The position numbers and the translations under genes were made by a program. From the NCBI RefSeq assembly GCF_013249065.1, contig NZ_JABRWQ010000003.1:248001-312000 (forward strand): a stretch of 64,000 nucleotides of DNA, given 5' to 3'. Below the pieces are notes generated by a model, which did no database searches, was not told the origin of the DNA, and saw only the letters and a list, made by a program, of their open reading frames with translations. Positions 9,865 through 19,483 of the stretch are shown here, in pieces (within the stretch, counting starts at the first letter, position 1; every line of letters starts with the position of its first letter). Origin of the DNA: Winogradskyella litoriviva. Its GTDB lineage: Bacteria > Bacteroidota > Bacteroidia > Flavobacteriales > Flavobacteriaceae.

Positions 9865-9895
9865 TAAACATATTTATATATTTTCGAATAAACAA
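9865..9895 (-). promoter_or_regulatory. Candidate promoter for gldKLMN
   Basis: On the minus strand TTG (9895-9893), a 20-base spacer and TATGTTTA (9872-9865) resemble the Bacteroidetes TTG-N19/20-TAnnTTTG pattern, with the last base A instead of G. The gldK start codon is 43 bases downstream. The gap between gldK and the upstream arginase-fold gene is 159 bases and holds nothing else I can name. Confidence 0.35.
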
Positions 9896-9981
9896 CTTTT
9901 TTTTGATTTTTTTTGCATTTCATCCCCAAAATAAGCATTTCGTCGACTAAAAAAGCGTAAAAATCCGACAAAGTGTACAAT

Positions 9982-11148
9982 TTAGAAGCTATTCTTCCTG
10001 TACGCCTTAAACCAACGTTCTGGTATTTCACCTTGTGTAGCTAACACATAATCGGCATGCATGCATGGTAATAACGTATGCTTTTTTAATTTATTATTAA
10101 CATTTGGCAAAAAAGGAATCTCAATCCACCAACGACCAGTTTTTAAACTTTTGTAAAAGATAAGTTCATCAGCCTCTACCAATACATTATATTTTTGATA
10201 GTATTTTTCGTTATTAAACTCATCATCATTAATACGACAGTTAACCCCTTCTATAAAATACCATATCATTTGAGCTATTAACATAGAAGTCGCATTATCA
10301 TTTTTTGAACCATGATACTCGTAAATACCAAATGATGATACCTTATTACTTATACCTGCATATCTACTAATGGCACAAATCTCTTTTCCTGAAAATCCAT
10401 TAGGCGAATATTTTTGATTATCGCTCACTTCTGAAGCCCTCACCGCTTTTAAATCTACGGATACAATGTGTGCATCTCGCAATAAAGGTTCTACCTTATT
10501 AATGTCTCCTGAAATTTCTCCCAATCGATAGGCCTCAAAATACAACTTTTCTATGAGATCTATTTCTTCTTGAGAGTTAAAATAAGTTTGATAACCAATT
10601 GTTGCGTAGTTAAATAAATTATAAGGCTCTTCTACAATCACTTTACCAACATAACTATTATTTTTAATTGGTAGACTTGCATCGCCTAAATCGAAATTTG
10701 TATCTATACTCGCAATGTTGACCATTGGCAATAAATCATCGTAAGCGCGATAATTAGCATAAGTTAAATCTTGACTTCCTCCTAAGACAATAGGAATAAT
10801 ATTCTTTTCATACAAAACAGCTATAGCTGTTCTGATTGCAAAATAAGTATCTTCTACTGTTTCACCTGGTTCTATATCGCCAAGGTCTGCAAGGGTAGTA
10901 TGCCAATTACCCGGAAATAATGTATAAAGCGTTTTACGTATAGTATCAAAATTAATTTTTGCACCTATATAATTAACATCATTTCTATTTTCTTGAACAC
11001 CTATAATAGCCATTTGAACGCCTTCTAAATCTGGAATTCCATTTTGGCGAGAATGAATCTTAATTTTTTTTCCTAGCGATTGTTGCGCTGTTAGTTCGTT
11101 ATGAGCTAAGACCGCATCTGATACAGGCGTGAGAAAATTAAAATTCAT
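9982..11148 (-). CDS. Ureohydrolase (arginase/formimidoylglutamase) fold protein, metal ligands degenerate
   Basis: The protein has 388 residues with the layout of the arginase family. The three metal-binding motifs are present in position but altered. GGDHS is replaced by GGSQD (residues 123-127, His to Gln). DAHxD is replaced by DTNFD (149-153, His to Asn). SxDxD is replaced by SVDLK (230-234, second Asp to Lys). In catalytic members these residues hold two manganese ions, so three of the six expected ligands are missing and hydrolase activity is doubtful. The gene lies 6 bases after topA and upstream of gldK, both on the same strand. It may be annotated automatically as formimidoylglutamase or arginase; a structural or binding role is my inference. 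Confidence 0.8.
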   Translation of the reverse strand: MNFNFLTPVSDAVLAHNELTAQQSLGKKIKIHSRQNGIPDLEGVQMAIIGVQENRNDVNYIGAKINFDTIRKTLYTLFPGNWHTTLADLGDIEPGETVEDTYFAIRTAIAVLYEKNIIPIVLGGSQDLTYANYRAYDDLLPMVNIASIDTNFDLGDASLPIKNNSYVGKVIVEEPYNLFNYATIGYQTYFNSQEEIDLIEKLYFEAYRLGEISGDINKVEPLLRDAHIVSVDLKAVRASEVSDNQKYSPNGFSGKEICAISRYAGISNKVSSFGIYEYHGSKNDNATSMLIAQMIWYFIEGVNCRINDDEFNNEKYYQKYNVLVEADELIFYKSLKTGRWWIEIPFLPNVNNKLKKHTLLPCMHADYVLATQGEIPERWFKAYRKNSF

Positions 11149-11154
11149 AGGTTA

Positions 11155-13683
11155 TTATTTCTTTTTAGTTGTCGCTTTCTTTTTAGCTGTTGTTTTCTTG
11201 GTTGCTTTCTTTTTAGTAGCTTTCTTTTTAGGTGCATTCTTTTCTAAAATCCCCAAGGCCTTTTCTAATGTCATTTTAGTAACATCGACTGTTTTGGCCA
11301 ATTCTACTTTTTGCTTACCTTTTATAATATTGTGTCTTCCCCATCTTGCTTTTTCTACTCTTACACCTTCATCTTCCCAATTATGGATGACTTTATCAAT
11401 TTCTTTTTGAATCTTTTCTTCAATCAATGTTACAATGTCTTCTTCAGATAGATTATCCCAATCATACTTCTTATTAACATTGATAAACATATTATTCCAT
11501 TTTATAAATGGTCCAAATCGTCCTTTACCTTTAGTTACTTCTAAATCTTTATACATATATATAGGAGCATCTGCTAATTCTTTCTCCTTAATATATATCA
11601 ATGCTTCATCCATATCAACACTTAAAGGGTCAACTCCTTTAGGAAGAGAGACAAACTTTTTACCAAAACGCACGTAAGGTCCAAAACGTCCATTGTTTAC
11701 TTCTACCTCTTCATCTTTATAATGTCCTAATGCTTTTGGAAGTTTAAATAAATCCATAGCTTCTTCATAGGTAATAGAATTTAGCTGTTGATCTGGAGAT
11801 AAGCTGGCAAACTTTGGTTTTTCTTCATCATCCATAACACCCAGTTGTACCATTGGTCCAAACTTCCCTAAACGCACACTAACTTGGCGACCAGTTTTAG
11901 GATCTGTTCCAAGAATTCTTTCACCTGACTCTCGTTCTGCATTTTCTTGTACATCTTCTACTTGCGGATGAAAACCTTTATAGAAATCTTTCATCATCTC
12001 TCGCCAATCTTCTTTTCCTTCAGCGATATCATCAAATTTATCTTCTACTTTGGCTGTAAAATTGTAATCTAAAATACTTTCAAAATGGTTAACTAAAAAA
12101 TCTGTAACAATCATACCAATATCTGTAGGTACTAACTTTCCTTTATTAGAACCTGTTTGTTCAGTAAGTGTTACATCTTTTATTTTTTGATCTTCAAAAA
12201 CAAGTTGTTTATATTTTCTTTCATCGCCTTCATGTGTTCCTTTTTCAATATAATTTCTATTTTGGATTGTAGAAATTGTAGGTGCATATGTAGACGGACG
12301 ACCAATACCTAATTCTTCTAATTGTTTTACTAAAGACGCTTCTGTAAACCTTGCTGGTGGTCTGGTAAAACGCTCTGTAGCTGTGATGTATTTATTTTGA
12401 AGCGCCTCACCTACTTTTAAATCTGGTAATATACCTTCTTGTTCAGCATCTTCATCATCTGTTCCTTCTAAATACACTTTTAAAAACCCTTCAAATGTGA
12501 TGATTTCTCCATTAGCCGTAAACTGTTCGCTAACTTTATTTTTGGAATTAATTTGGACCTTTAAATTAGTTCGCTCTAATTTAGCATCACTCATTTGCGA
12601 TGCAATAGCGCGTTTCCAAATTAAATCATATAATCTTGCCTGATCACGTTCTGCATTAACCGTGTGATTTGAAAAATCGGTAGGTCGTATAGCTTCGTGA
12701 GCTTCTTGTGCACCTTTAGATTTTCCTTTATAATTTTTTGGGTTACTAAATTCTGTTCCGTAAGCCGATATAATTTCGTTTTCTGCTCCTTTTTTAGCTT
12801 CATCAGATAAGTTAACACTATCTGTTCTCATATAAGTTATAAGACCAGCTTCGTACAAACGCTGTGCATTTGACATGGTTCTACTAACTGAATAACCTAA
12901 TTTACGTGACGCTTCTTGCTGAAGTGTTGACGTTGTAAATGGTGCTGCTGGAGATTTCTTTGCTGGTTTCTTTTGCAAATCTGAAACCTGATAAGTTGCT
13001 CCTATATTATCGTTAAGAAATTTTAAAGCTTCCTTTTCAGAATCAAAATTCTTTGGCAATTTAGCTTTAAAAGAATTTCCGTTTTCATTAGTAAATTCTG
13101 CATCAACTCTATAAGAAGCTTTAGCTTCAAAAGCCTGCACATCACGTTCACGTTCAACTATTAAGCGTACAGAAACAGATTGTACACGTCCTGCAGATAA
13201 TCCACCTTTTACTTTTCGCCATAAAACAGGAGACAATTCGTAACCAACAATACGATCTAAAACACGTCTTGCTTGCTGGGCATCTACTAAATTATAGTCT
13301 ATACTTCTAGGGTTTTCAATAGCCTTATTTATAGCGCTTTTTGTAATCTCATGAAAAACAATACGCTTTGTTTTTTCTTTATCTAATTTTAGGGTTTCTG
13401 CTAAGTGCCATGCTATTGCTTCTCCTTCTCGATCCTCATCACTTGCTAACCATACAATGTCTGCTTTTTTTGCTAAATCTTTTAATTTCTTTACGACATC
13501 TTTTTTATCTTTAGACACCTGATACTTTGGCATAAAATCACCCTCTACATCAACACCCAACTCTTTTGATGGTAAATCTGCAATGTGCCCAAAACTGGAC
13601 TCAACCTTATAGTCTTTTCCTAAAAATTTTTCAATAGTTTTAGCCTTTGCAGGTGACTCAACAATAACTAGATTCTTCGACAT
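11155..13683 (-). CDS. topA: DNA topoisomerase I (type IA)
   Basis: The enzyme relaxes negative supercoils by a single-strand passage. The Toprim domain opens the protein (LVIVESPAKAKTIEKFLG, catalytic Glu near residue 9; DEDREGEAIAWHL near residue 83). The active-site tyrosine is in GLITYMRTDS, residue 284. The central gate and the LGIGRPSTYAPTI motif follow. The C-terminal part has repeats of the type GRFGPYVRFGKKF and GRFGPFIKW in place of the Cys4 zinc fingers of the E. coli enzyme. The last 30 residues are almost only Lys, Ala and Thr (APKKKATKKKATKK...), a basic tail seen in many flavobacterial TopA proteins. Length is 842 residues. Confidence 0.97.
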   Translation of the reverse strand: MSKNLVIVESPAKAKTIEKFLGKDYKVESSFGHIADLPSKELGVDVEGDFMPKYQVSKDKKDVVKKLKDLAKKADIVWLASDEDREGEAIAWHLAETLKLDKEKTKRIVFHEITKSAINKAIENPRSIDYNLVDAQQARRVLDRIVGYELSPVLWRKVKGGLSAGRVQSVSVRLIVERERDVQAFEAKASYRVDAEFTNENGNSFKAKLPKNFDSEKEALKFLNDNIGATYQVSDLQKKPAKKSPAAPFTTSTLQQEASRKLGYSVSRTMSNAQRLYEAGLITYMRTDSVNLSDEAKKGAENEIISAYGTEFSNPKNYKGKSKGAQEAHEAIRPTDFSNHTVNAERDQARLYDLIWKRAIASQMSDAKLERTNLKVQINSKNKVSEQFTANGEIITFEGFLKVYLEGTDDEDAEQEGILPDLKVGEALQNKYITATERFTRPPARFTEASLVKQLEELGIGRPSTYAPTISTIQNRNYIEKGTHEGDERKYKQLVFEDQKIKDVTLTEQTGSNKGKLVPTDIGMIVTDFLVNHFESILDYNFTAKVEDKFDDIAEGKEDWREMMKDFYKGFHPQVEDVQENAERESGERILGTDPKTGRQVSVRLGKFGPMVQLGVMDDEEKPKFASLSPDQQLNSITYEEAMDLFKLPKALGHYKDEEVEVNNGRFGPYVRFGKKFVSLPKGVDPLSVDMDEALIYIKEKELADAPIYMYKDLEVTKGKGRFGPFIKWNNMFINVNKKYDWDNLSEEDIVTLIEEKIQKEIDKVIHNWEDEGVRVEKARWGRHNIIKGKQKVELAKTVDVTKMTLEKALGILEKNAPKKKATKKKATKKTTAKKKATTKKK

Positions 13684-13702
13684 TCTTAAAATTTTTCGTC
13701 TA

Positions 13703-13729
13703 CAAATGTATGTGAAAATAAAGTTACAA
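13703..13729 (-). promoter_or_regulatory. Promoter for topA
   Basis: On the minus strand TACATTTG (13710-13703) matches TAnnTTTG exactly, and TTG (13729-13727) lies 16 bases upstream. The topA start codon follows 19 bases after the -7 box, so the leader would be short. Confidence 0.5.
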
Positions 13730-13835
13730 TCCTAATTTGGTCGTAAATACCATGCATTTTAACGTAATTATTTTTTACTAAAAAACATACTAACCCCTAA
13801 TATTTACGGGACTTTCACAATTTTTAAAATTTTTA

Positions 13836-14267
13836 TTAATATGCGTAAGTAATAGGTGTCGCTAATCCTTCTATATTTAAAATTACTTCATTGAGTCCTT
13901 CTACTCTAAGAGGTGCTAAATCAAAATTTTCTTGTTTATTAAAATAAGCCAAACAAACTTCATTATTAATTAGTTTTAATTTCAAATAGCGCTGAGGTGG
14001 CATGGATTCCGCTATATTTTCAGAATCTATTAATGTCATCACCCAATTAGAACTATCACAACCGCTATCTGAAATAGTTATTGTAATGCAATCGTTATTT
14101 ATAATCACATCTTCGATTGCATGAGATTCTGCCGCATTAAATGCTGAATTATCCAAAATTATTTCTATACCACAAGGCTGTACAACAACAGATTCATCAT
14201 CATTACATTGCATATTGAATAATAGTATACAGATGAATAAAAATTTCAATGATTTTTTCGATTTCAT
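13836..14267 (-). CDS. Hypothetical lipoprotein
   Basis: The protein has 143 residues. It starts with a lipoprotein-like signal (KSLKFLFICILLFNMQCNDDE, probable lipid Cys of MQC). The remainder is a small beta-rich domain with three further cysteines (QPCGIE, NDCITI, GCDSS) and EVCLAYF. I recognise no family. It stands alone between topA and miaB and is transcribed away from miaB. Confidence 0.65.
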   Translation of the reverse strand: MKSKKSLKFLFICILLFNMQCNDDESVVVQPCGIEIILDNSAFNAAESHAIEDVIINNDCITITISDSGCDSSNWVMTLIDSENIAESMPPQRYLKLKLINNEVCLAYFNKQENFDLAPLRVEGLNEVILNIEGLATPITYAY

Positions 14268-14604
14268 GATACCATTTATATTATTGAATTAAATTACAAA
14301 ATATTCAACCTAATCTTTTGGTTTTAAAATTACTCTCCTAAATTAAAAATTGCATTAAATCTGATGCTATTATTTTTTCAATACAACGAATTATTTTCAA
14401 TAGTATTTATTTTCTGTTGCTTTGATTAACATTTTCATTATAAGAGAATAAAACCGTTAAACAGAATACAATTAAAAAACTTAATATCAAAAGGTTAATT
14501 AAAAATACAAATATTATAGATTTTACAACTGCCACTTTGTCACAATCTCTAAAATAGTATTATCTTTGCATACTTATTGCAATTTGAAGTATTCATTACA
14601 ACTG
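14268..14604. other. Intergenic region between the lipoprotein gene and miaB
   Basis: This AT-rich gap of 337 bases separates divergent genes. The only feature I can support is the miaB promoter at its right end. No convincing ORF, repeat or terminator is visible. Confidence 0.6.
14536..14568 (+). promoter_or_regulatory. Promoter for miaB (TTTG-N21-TATCTTTG)
   Basis: TTTG at 14536-14539 and TATCTTTG at 14561-14568 are separated by 21 bases, a near-perfect Bacteroidetes housekeeping promoter. The miaB ATG is at 14605, giving a leader of roughly 30 bases. Confidence 0.75.
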
Positions 14605-16050
14605 ATGGAAAAAACTATAGACGAAAACAAACAAGGCGAAACCTTAATTTTAGATAATAAGGAAGGAAACAAGCGCAAATTATTTATTGAAAGTTATGGC
14701 TGTGCCATGAATTTTAGCGATAGTGAAATTGTGGCTTCAATACTCTCTGAACAAGGTTTTAACACAACCCAAACCCTTGAAGAAGCTGACCTTGTTTTAG
14801 TAAACACTTGCTCTATAAGAGACAAAGCCGAGCAGACGGTTAGAAAACGTCTACAGCAATATAATGCCGTAAAACGCACCAACCCAAAAATGAAAGTTGG
14901 TGTTTTAGGTTGCATGGCAGAACGCTTAAAAACTAAATTTTTAGAGGAGGAAAAAATTGTAGACCTTGTTGTTGGACCTGATGCCTACAAAGATTTACCT
15001 AATCTACTTGCTGAAGTAGACGAAGGAAGAGATGCCATAAACGTTATCTTATCTAAAGAAGAAACTTATGGTGACATTTCTCCTGTGAGGTTAAATACAA
15101 ATGGTGTTACTGCGTTTGTATCTATTACTCGTGGTTGTGATAATATGTGTACGTTTTGTGTTGTACCATTTACAAGAGGACGAGAACGCAGTAGAGATCC
15201 TCAGAGTATTATTGAAGAAGTAAATGACCTTTGGTCTAAAGGCTTTAAAGAAATTACGCTACTTGGCCAAAATGTAGATAGCTATTTATGGTATGGAGGA
15301 GGCTTAAAAAAAGATTTTGTTAACGCCTCAGAATTACAAAAAGCTACAGCGGTTAATTTTGCTAAATTGCTAGAATTGTGCGCCAAAGCACAACCTAAAA
15401 TGCGTATACGTTTTTCTACATCTAATCCACAAGATTTTACTTTAGATGTTATTGAAACCATGGCTAAATACGATAACATTTGTAAACATATTCATTTACC
15501 AGTACAAAGCGGAAGTGACCGAATTTTAAAAGAAATGAACCGCTTACACACACGAAAAGAATATTTTGAATTGGTTGATAATATAAAACGTATTATCCCA
15601 GAATGCTCTATTAGTGTTGATCTAATTGCTGGTTTCCCTACAGAAACAGAAGAGGATCACCAAGACACATTGAGCTTAATGGATTATGTGCAATATAATT
15701 TTGGTTACATGTTTACCTATTCTGAACGACCTGGAACATTAGCTGGTCGTAAAATGGAAGATGACGTACCAGAGGCTGTAAAAAAACGTCGTTTAAGCGA
15801 AATCATTCTTTTAGAACGAAAGTATAGCGAAATTAAAACGCGTCAACATCTTAATAAAACAGTAGAGGTTTTAATAGAAAAAGCGTCTAAAAAATCAGAT
15901 GCACAATGGTCTGGTAGAACTTCAGATAATACAGTAGCTGTTTTCCCTAAGGAAAATTACAAAATTGGCGATTTGGTAAATGTACTAATCACGGATTGCA
16001 CAAGCGCAACACTTATTGGTAAAGCCGTTGGTTATTCTAAATATAATTAA
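14605..16050 (+). CDS. miaB: tRNA-2-methylthio-N6-dimethylallyladenosine synthase MiaB
   Basis: MiaB is a radical-SAM methylthiotransferase that modifies A37 of tRNAs reading U-starting codons. Numbering from the ATG at 14605, the UPF0004 domain cysteines are C33 (SYGCAMN), C69 (NTCSIR) and C103 (LGCMAER). The radical-SAM CxxxCxxC is C178, C182 and C185 ([10 protein letters not shown]). A C-terminal TRAM domain ends near [12 protein letters not shown]. The upstream in-frame reading starts at a TTG inside the promoter, so the ATG at 14605 is chosen. Length is 481 residues. The sigma-54-type activator gene begins 5 bases after its stop. Confidence 0.97.
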   Translation: MEKTIDENKQGETLILDNKEGNKRKLFIESYGCAMNFSDSEIVASILSEQGFNTTQTLEEADLVLVNTCSIRDKAEQTVRKRLQQYNAVKRTNPKMKVGVLGCMAERLKTKFLEEEKIVDLVVGPDAYKDLPNLLAEVDEGRDAINVILSKEETYGDISPVRLNTNGVTAFVSITRGCDNMCTFCVVPFTRGRERSRDPQSIIEEVNDLWSKGFKEITLLGQNVDSYLWYGGGLKKDFVNASELQKATAVNFAKLLELCAKAQPKMRIRFSTSNPQDFTLDVIETMAKYDNICKHIHLPVQSGSDRILKEMNRLHTRKEYFELVDNIKRIIPECSISVDLIAGFPTETEEDHQDTLSLMDYVQYNFGYMFTYSERPGTLAGRKMEDDVPEAVKKRRLSEIILLERKYSEIKTRQHLNKTVEVLIEKASKKSDAQWSGRTSDNTVAVFPKENYKIGDLVNVLITDCTSATLIGKAVGYSKYN

Positions 16051-16055
16051 TTACT

Positions 16056-17321
16056 ATGGAATCTATTCAAGCCATAAAGCAACGTTTCGGAATTATAGGA
16101 AATGACCCTAAGCTAAATCGTGCCATAGAAAAAGCAATACAAGTTGCTCCTACTGATATTTCTGTATTAGTAACAGGAGAAAGTGGTGTTGGTAAGGAGA
16201 GTATTCCTAAAATAATTCATCAATTATCACACAGAAAACACGGTAAATATATTGCAGTTAACTGTGGAGCTATACCAGAAGGTACAATTGACAGTGAATT
16301 ATTCGGACATGAAAAAGGTTCTTTTACAGGCGCAACATCTACACGATCGGGTTATTTTGAAGTTGCAGATGGTGGAACCATTTTTTTAGATGAAGTTGGC
16401 GAGTTACCGCTTACAACTCAAGTTAGATTATTACGTGTTTTAGAAAATGGAGAATTTATAAAAGTAGGCTCTAGCAAAGTCCAAAAAACCAATGTAAGGA
16501 TTGTAGCAGCTACAAACGTTAATATGTTTGAAGCCATTAAAAAAGAAAAATTTAGAGAAGATTTATATTACAGGTTAAGTACGGTAGAAATTAACTTACC
16601 TCCTCTTAGAGATCGCAAAGATGATATTCATTTATTGTTTAGAAAATTTGCGAGTGATTTTGCTTTAAAATATAAAATGCCTACAATTAAATTAACGGAT
16701 GATGCCGTTAATTTACTTATAAAATATCGCTGGAATGGTAATATAAGACAGTTACGTAATGTAGCTGAGCAAGTTTCAGTTTTAGAACAAAATAGAACAA
16801 TAAACGGAGTAACCCTTCAAAATTATTTACCAAATACAGGCAATAATTTGCCAGCTGTTGTAAGTAACTCTAAATCTGAAAGTGATTTTAGCAGTGAACG
16901 TGAGATTTTATATAAAGTTTTATTTGACATGAAGAGTGATCTTAATGATCTAAAAAAACTAACCATGGAACTCATGAAAACAGGTAGTATTTCTGATGTA
17001 CAAAAAGATAATGAACATTTAATTCAGAAAATATACGGAGAAGAAAAAGAAGAGAAATTTGAATCTGAAGTAGAAGATTTAGAAGTTTTATCTATACCTG
17101 CTCACACTGAAGAAAATGAAGAACTGCCAACAAACAGTGAAGACAAATACCATTTTGCAGAAGAAATTGAAGAAGAGGAAACCCTATCTTTACATGATAA
17201 GGAACTTGAATTAATAAAAAAATCTTTAGAACGTCATAGCGGAAAGCGTAAATTAGCTGCTGCAGAACTTGGTATTAGTGAACGCACATTGTACAGAAAA
17301 ATTAAACAGTTTGATCTTTAA
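16056..17321 (+). CDS. Sigma-54 interacting transcriptional activator (AAA+ and Fis HTH, no receiver domain)
   Basis: The protein has 421 residues. An AAA+ domain starts almost at the N-terminus: Walker A GESGVGKE (41-48), sigma-54 contact loop GSFTGA (88-93, the GAFTGA variant), Walker [13 protein letters not shown], an arginine-finger region and [10 protein letters not shown]. After an acidic linker the last 40 residues form a Fis-type helix-turn-helix ([21 protein letters not shown]). There is no response-regulator receiver, GAF or PAS domain, so the input is unknown. It sits in one run with miaB (5-base gap) and upstream of lptE. This gene arrangement is, as far as I recall, common in flavobacteria. 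Confidence 0.92.
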   Translation: MESIQAIKQRFGIIGNDPKLNRAIEKAIQVAPTDISVLVTGESGVGKESIPKIIHQLSHRKHGKYIAVNCGAIPEGTIDSELFGHEKGSFTGATSTRSGYFEVADGGTIFLDEVGELPLTTQVRLLRVLENGEFIKVGSSKVQKTNVRIVAATNVNMFEAIKKEKFREDLYYRLSTVEINLPPLRDRKDDIHLLFRKFASDFALKYKMPTIKLTDDAVNLLIKYRWNGNIRQLRNVAEQVSVLEQNRTINGVTLQNYLPNTGNNLPAVVSNSKSESDFSSEREILYKVLFDMKSDLNDLKKLTMELMKTGSISDVQKDNEHLIQKIYGEEKEEKFESEVEDLEVLSIPAHTEENEELPTNSEDKYHFAEEIEEEETLSLHDKELELIKKSLERHSGKRKLAAAELGISERTLYRKIKQFDL

Positions 17322-17419
17322 GATAAGTTTATGACATCAACTATAAGAAAATTTAAAATTAACAGTTTGAAGTATTAGTTGATTTTCTAAAACGATTTAA
17401 AACAAATGAAAATTAACAA

Positions 17420-17617
17420 ATGAAAGCAGTAGAAATATTTATGATTCGTAAGTCCTTTACAAGAAATAGCTCAGAAGCAATAAGACAAGAGGCTGAAGAT
17501 ATGATAAACGAAAAACATTATAAAGGTTACAGACTTATTAATGTAGATTTTGACGTTGCGGATAATGCTGGCTATATTTATGCTTTTATAACCATGAAAA
17601 AACCAAATACTTATTAA
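17420..17617 (+). CDS. Small conserved-looking hypothetical protein
   Basis: The ORF has 65 codons and its stop codon abuts the lptE start (TAA then ATG with no spacer), which suggests translational coupling and a real gene. The sequence is polar with a central EMxNEKHYKGYRLINVDF-like core and no membrane segment. The pattern (short strand, helix, then GYRLINV) loosely recalls the DUF4177 fold, but I cannot assign it. Its place between a transcription activator and lptE suggests co-expression with envelope genes. Confidence 0.6.
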   Translation: MKAVEIFMIRKSFTRNSSEAIRQEAEDMINEKHYKGYRLINVDFDVADNAGYIYAFITMKKPNTY

Positions 17618-18121
17618 ATGAATAAATTCAAATACCTTTTAGTTTTTGTTATTGGCCTTGCTAGTTTTGGTTGCAAGGTCAATTATTCGTTTACAGGAAT
17701 TACGGACACACCAGAAACGTTTCAAGTTAATTTTTTTCAGAATACTGCTGATTTAATAGAACCTGGTTTAGACCAACTATTTACAATTACGCTCCAAGAT
17801 TTAATCACTAACCAAACAAGTGCCAATTTAGTAAACTCAGGTGGAGAGGTTATTTACGAAGGTGAAATTACAGAATACAGAATTGCACCAATGACGGCAA
17901 CCTCAGAAAATACAGCTGCACAAAACCGTCTAACTATTAGTGTACAAGTCCGTTATATAAATACCAAAGACGAAGAAAAAGATTTTGACAAACGCTTTTC
18001 TTTTTATTACGATTATGGCGCAAGCGAACAACTATCTGGCAGTATAAAAGATACAGCCTTCGATGAAATATTAGAACGATTAACTCAAGACATCCTAAAC
18101 GCTTCTTTAGCAGATTGGTAA
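17618..18121 (+). CDS. lptE: LPS assembly lipoprotein LptE-family protein
   Basis: The protein has 167 residues with a lipoprotein signal (NKFKYLLVFVIGLASFGCKVNYSFTG, lipid Cys in FGC). The body has the LptE-like features of Bacteroidetes: TFQVNFFQNTADLIEPGLDQLFTITLQDLI and EGEITEYRIAPMT. LptE plugs the LptD barrel and helps deliver lipopolysaccharide to the outer leaflet. It is followed by the TPR-like gene after 3 bases and then secG, a usual flavobacterial arrangement. Confidence 0.82.
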   Translation: MNKFKYLLVFVIGLASFGCKVNYSFTGITDTPETFQVNFFQNTADLIEPGLDQLFTITLQDLITNQTSANLVNSGGEVIYEGEITEYRIAPMTATSENTAAQNRLTISVQVRYINTKDEEKDFDKRFSFYYDYGASEQLSGSIKDTAFDEILERLTQDILNASLADW

Positions 18122-18124
18122 ATT

Positions 18125-19066
18125 ATGGAGCTTCAAGATTTAACTACATTATTACATAAACCAGAAGCTATAACTGCATCTCAAACAGATATGCTTTCAT
18201 CTGCAATTAAAGAATATCCCTATTTTCAAACTTTAAGAGCCCTATACCTTAAAGGCTTAAAACAAGCTGACAGTTATAAGTATAATAATGCATTAAAAAT
18301 TACTGCAGCACATACTACTGACCGTAGTGTATTATTTGATTATATTACTTCTGAAGCTTTTAACCAAAATGAAATATCAGACCAAATCAAACAAAACACA
18401 GAACATTTAAAAGGTTTTGAGGTTAATGCCTTAGATGACATTTCAATAAATAAGAGTGTAACCATAGATGATGCTTTAAAAGAACATATAAAAGCCACCG
18501 AAGGTGTATTAGACCCAAATTTGTTTGAAGCAAAACCAATACCTCTACAAAATAAAGAACCACAAGCAACTAAAATTGAAGATTCTATTATTGCAGTAGA
18601 CGTAAAAAATATTACACCAGAAGAACAACTTAATATAGGTAGACCACTTGATTTTGATAAATCTGAAAATCATTCCTTTACAGAATGGCTAAAAATCACA
18701 AGTTTTAAACCTATTAATCGTGATACAGTTAATGAAAGTGAAGAGGAAAAGGTTGAAGACGCTAAACCAGCAACCAGTTCTCCTTTAGATAGTAAGTTAG
18801 CGCTAATTGATAAATTTATAAGCGAAAACCCAAAGATAAAACCGGTTAAAGACAATGCGCCAAAACCAAAATTAGTTAACAATGATGATGCTATTTCAGA
18901 CAGTTTGATGACTGAAACTTTAGCTAGAATATATTTAGAACAAAAAAACTACGATAAAGCAATTCAATCTTACAAAATTTTAAGTTTGAAATATCCAGAA
19001 AAAAGTAGTTTCTTTGCACACCAAATAAAATTGGTAAAAGAAATAAAAGATAATAATACAATATAA
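18125..19066 (+). CDS. TPR-like hypothetical protein upstream of secG
   Basis: The protein has 313 residues and no signal peptide or membrane helix. The N-terminal part (PYFQTLRALYLKGLKQADSYKYNNALKITAA) and the C-terminal part (ARIYLEQKNYDKAIQSYKILSLKYPEKSSFFAHQI) look like helical hairpins. The C-terminal one matches a tetratricopeptide repeat. Between them is a low-complexity acidic stretch. It is packed between lptE (3 bases) and secG (1 base), so it is in the same operon. The specific function is unknown. Confidence 0.75.
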   Translation: MELQDLTTLLHKPEAITASQTDMLSSAIKEYPYFQTLRALYLKGLKQADSYKYNNALKITAAHTTDRSVLFDYITSEAFNQNEISDQIKQNTEHLKGFEVNALDDISINKSVTIDDALKEHIKATEGVLDPNLFEAKPIPLQNKEPQATKIEDSIIAVDVKNITPEEQLNIGRPLDFDKSENHSFTEWLKITSFKPINRDTVNESEEEKVEDAKPATSSPLDSKLALIDKFISENPKIKPVKDNAPKPKLVNNDDAISDSLMTETLARIYLEQKNYDKAIQSYKILSLKYPEKSSFFAHQIKLVKEIKDNNTI

Positions 19067-19067
19067 A

Positions 19068-19412
19068 ATGAGTGCATTTACAATATTTTTAGGATTAATC
19101 GTAATCGTTGCCTTTTTACTTGTCGTAGTAATTATGGTACAGAACCCTAAAGGAGGAGGATTATCTTCTTCGTTTGGAGGTGGAGGCACACAGCAAATGG
19201 GTGGAGTAAAAAAAACAGGTGACTTTTTAGACAAAAGCACATGGTTTTTAGCAGGTGCTTTAATCATATTAATTTTAGCGTCTAATTTAACAATTAATTC
19301 TGGTGGAGCTACTGAATCTAAAGCTTTAGACACAGAAGAAGCTATTGAAACACCAACACTACCAATGCCAACAACGGATGGATCAACTACTGACGGTTCA
19401 GCGACAGAATAA
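19068..19412 (+). CDS. secG: Preprotein translocase subunit SecG
   Basis: The protein has 114 residues: a first membrane helix (about 2-22), the SecG hallmark MVQNPKGGGLSSSFGGGG, a second membrane helix (about 55-75) and a Thr/Glu-rich tail. SecG is the small non-essential partner of SecYE that aids SecA cycling. It is last in the lptE operon and is followed by a terminator. Confidence 0.92.
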   Translation: MSAFTIFLGLIVIVAFLLVVVIMVQNPKGGGLSSSFGGGGTQQMGGVKKTGDFLDKSTWFLAGALIILILASNLTINSGGATESKALDTEEAIETPTLPMPTTDGSTTDGSATE

Positions 19413-19437
19413 TACAACCGTTATATTAATATAAAAT

Positions 19438-19467
19438 TAAGCCAACTTTTTTAGTTGGCTTTTTTAT
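19438..19467 (+). terminator. Rho-independent terminator after secG
   Basis: AAGCCAAC pairs with GTTGGCTT around a short T-rich loop and is followed by a T run, 26 bases after the secG stop. Confidence 0.85.
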
Positions 19468-19483
19468 TTTCATATACAAAATA

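Noticed and set aside
11155..11250. Lys/Ala/Thr repeats at the end of topA as a possible simple-sequence contingency locus
   Set aside because: The repeats vary in codon use and are a known kind of basic tail in TopA of this group; no long perfect repeat is present that would favour slippage.
14268..14535. A hidden gene in the gap before miaB
   Set aside because: Stop codons are frequent in all frames and there is no protein-like stretch.
18980..19417. Long minus-strand ORF (145 codons) opposite secG
   Set aside because: It overlaps secG fully and runs through the end of the TPR-like gene. Its sequence is Pro/Val/Ile-biased with no family features, as expected for an antisense shadow.
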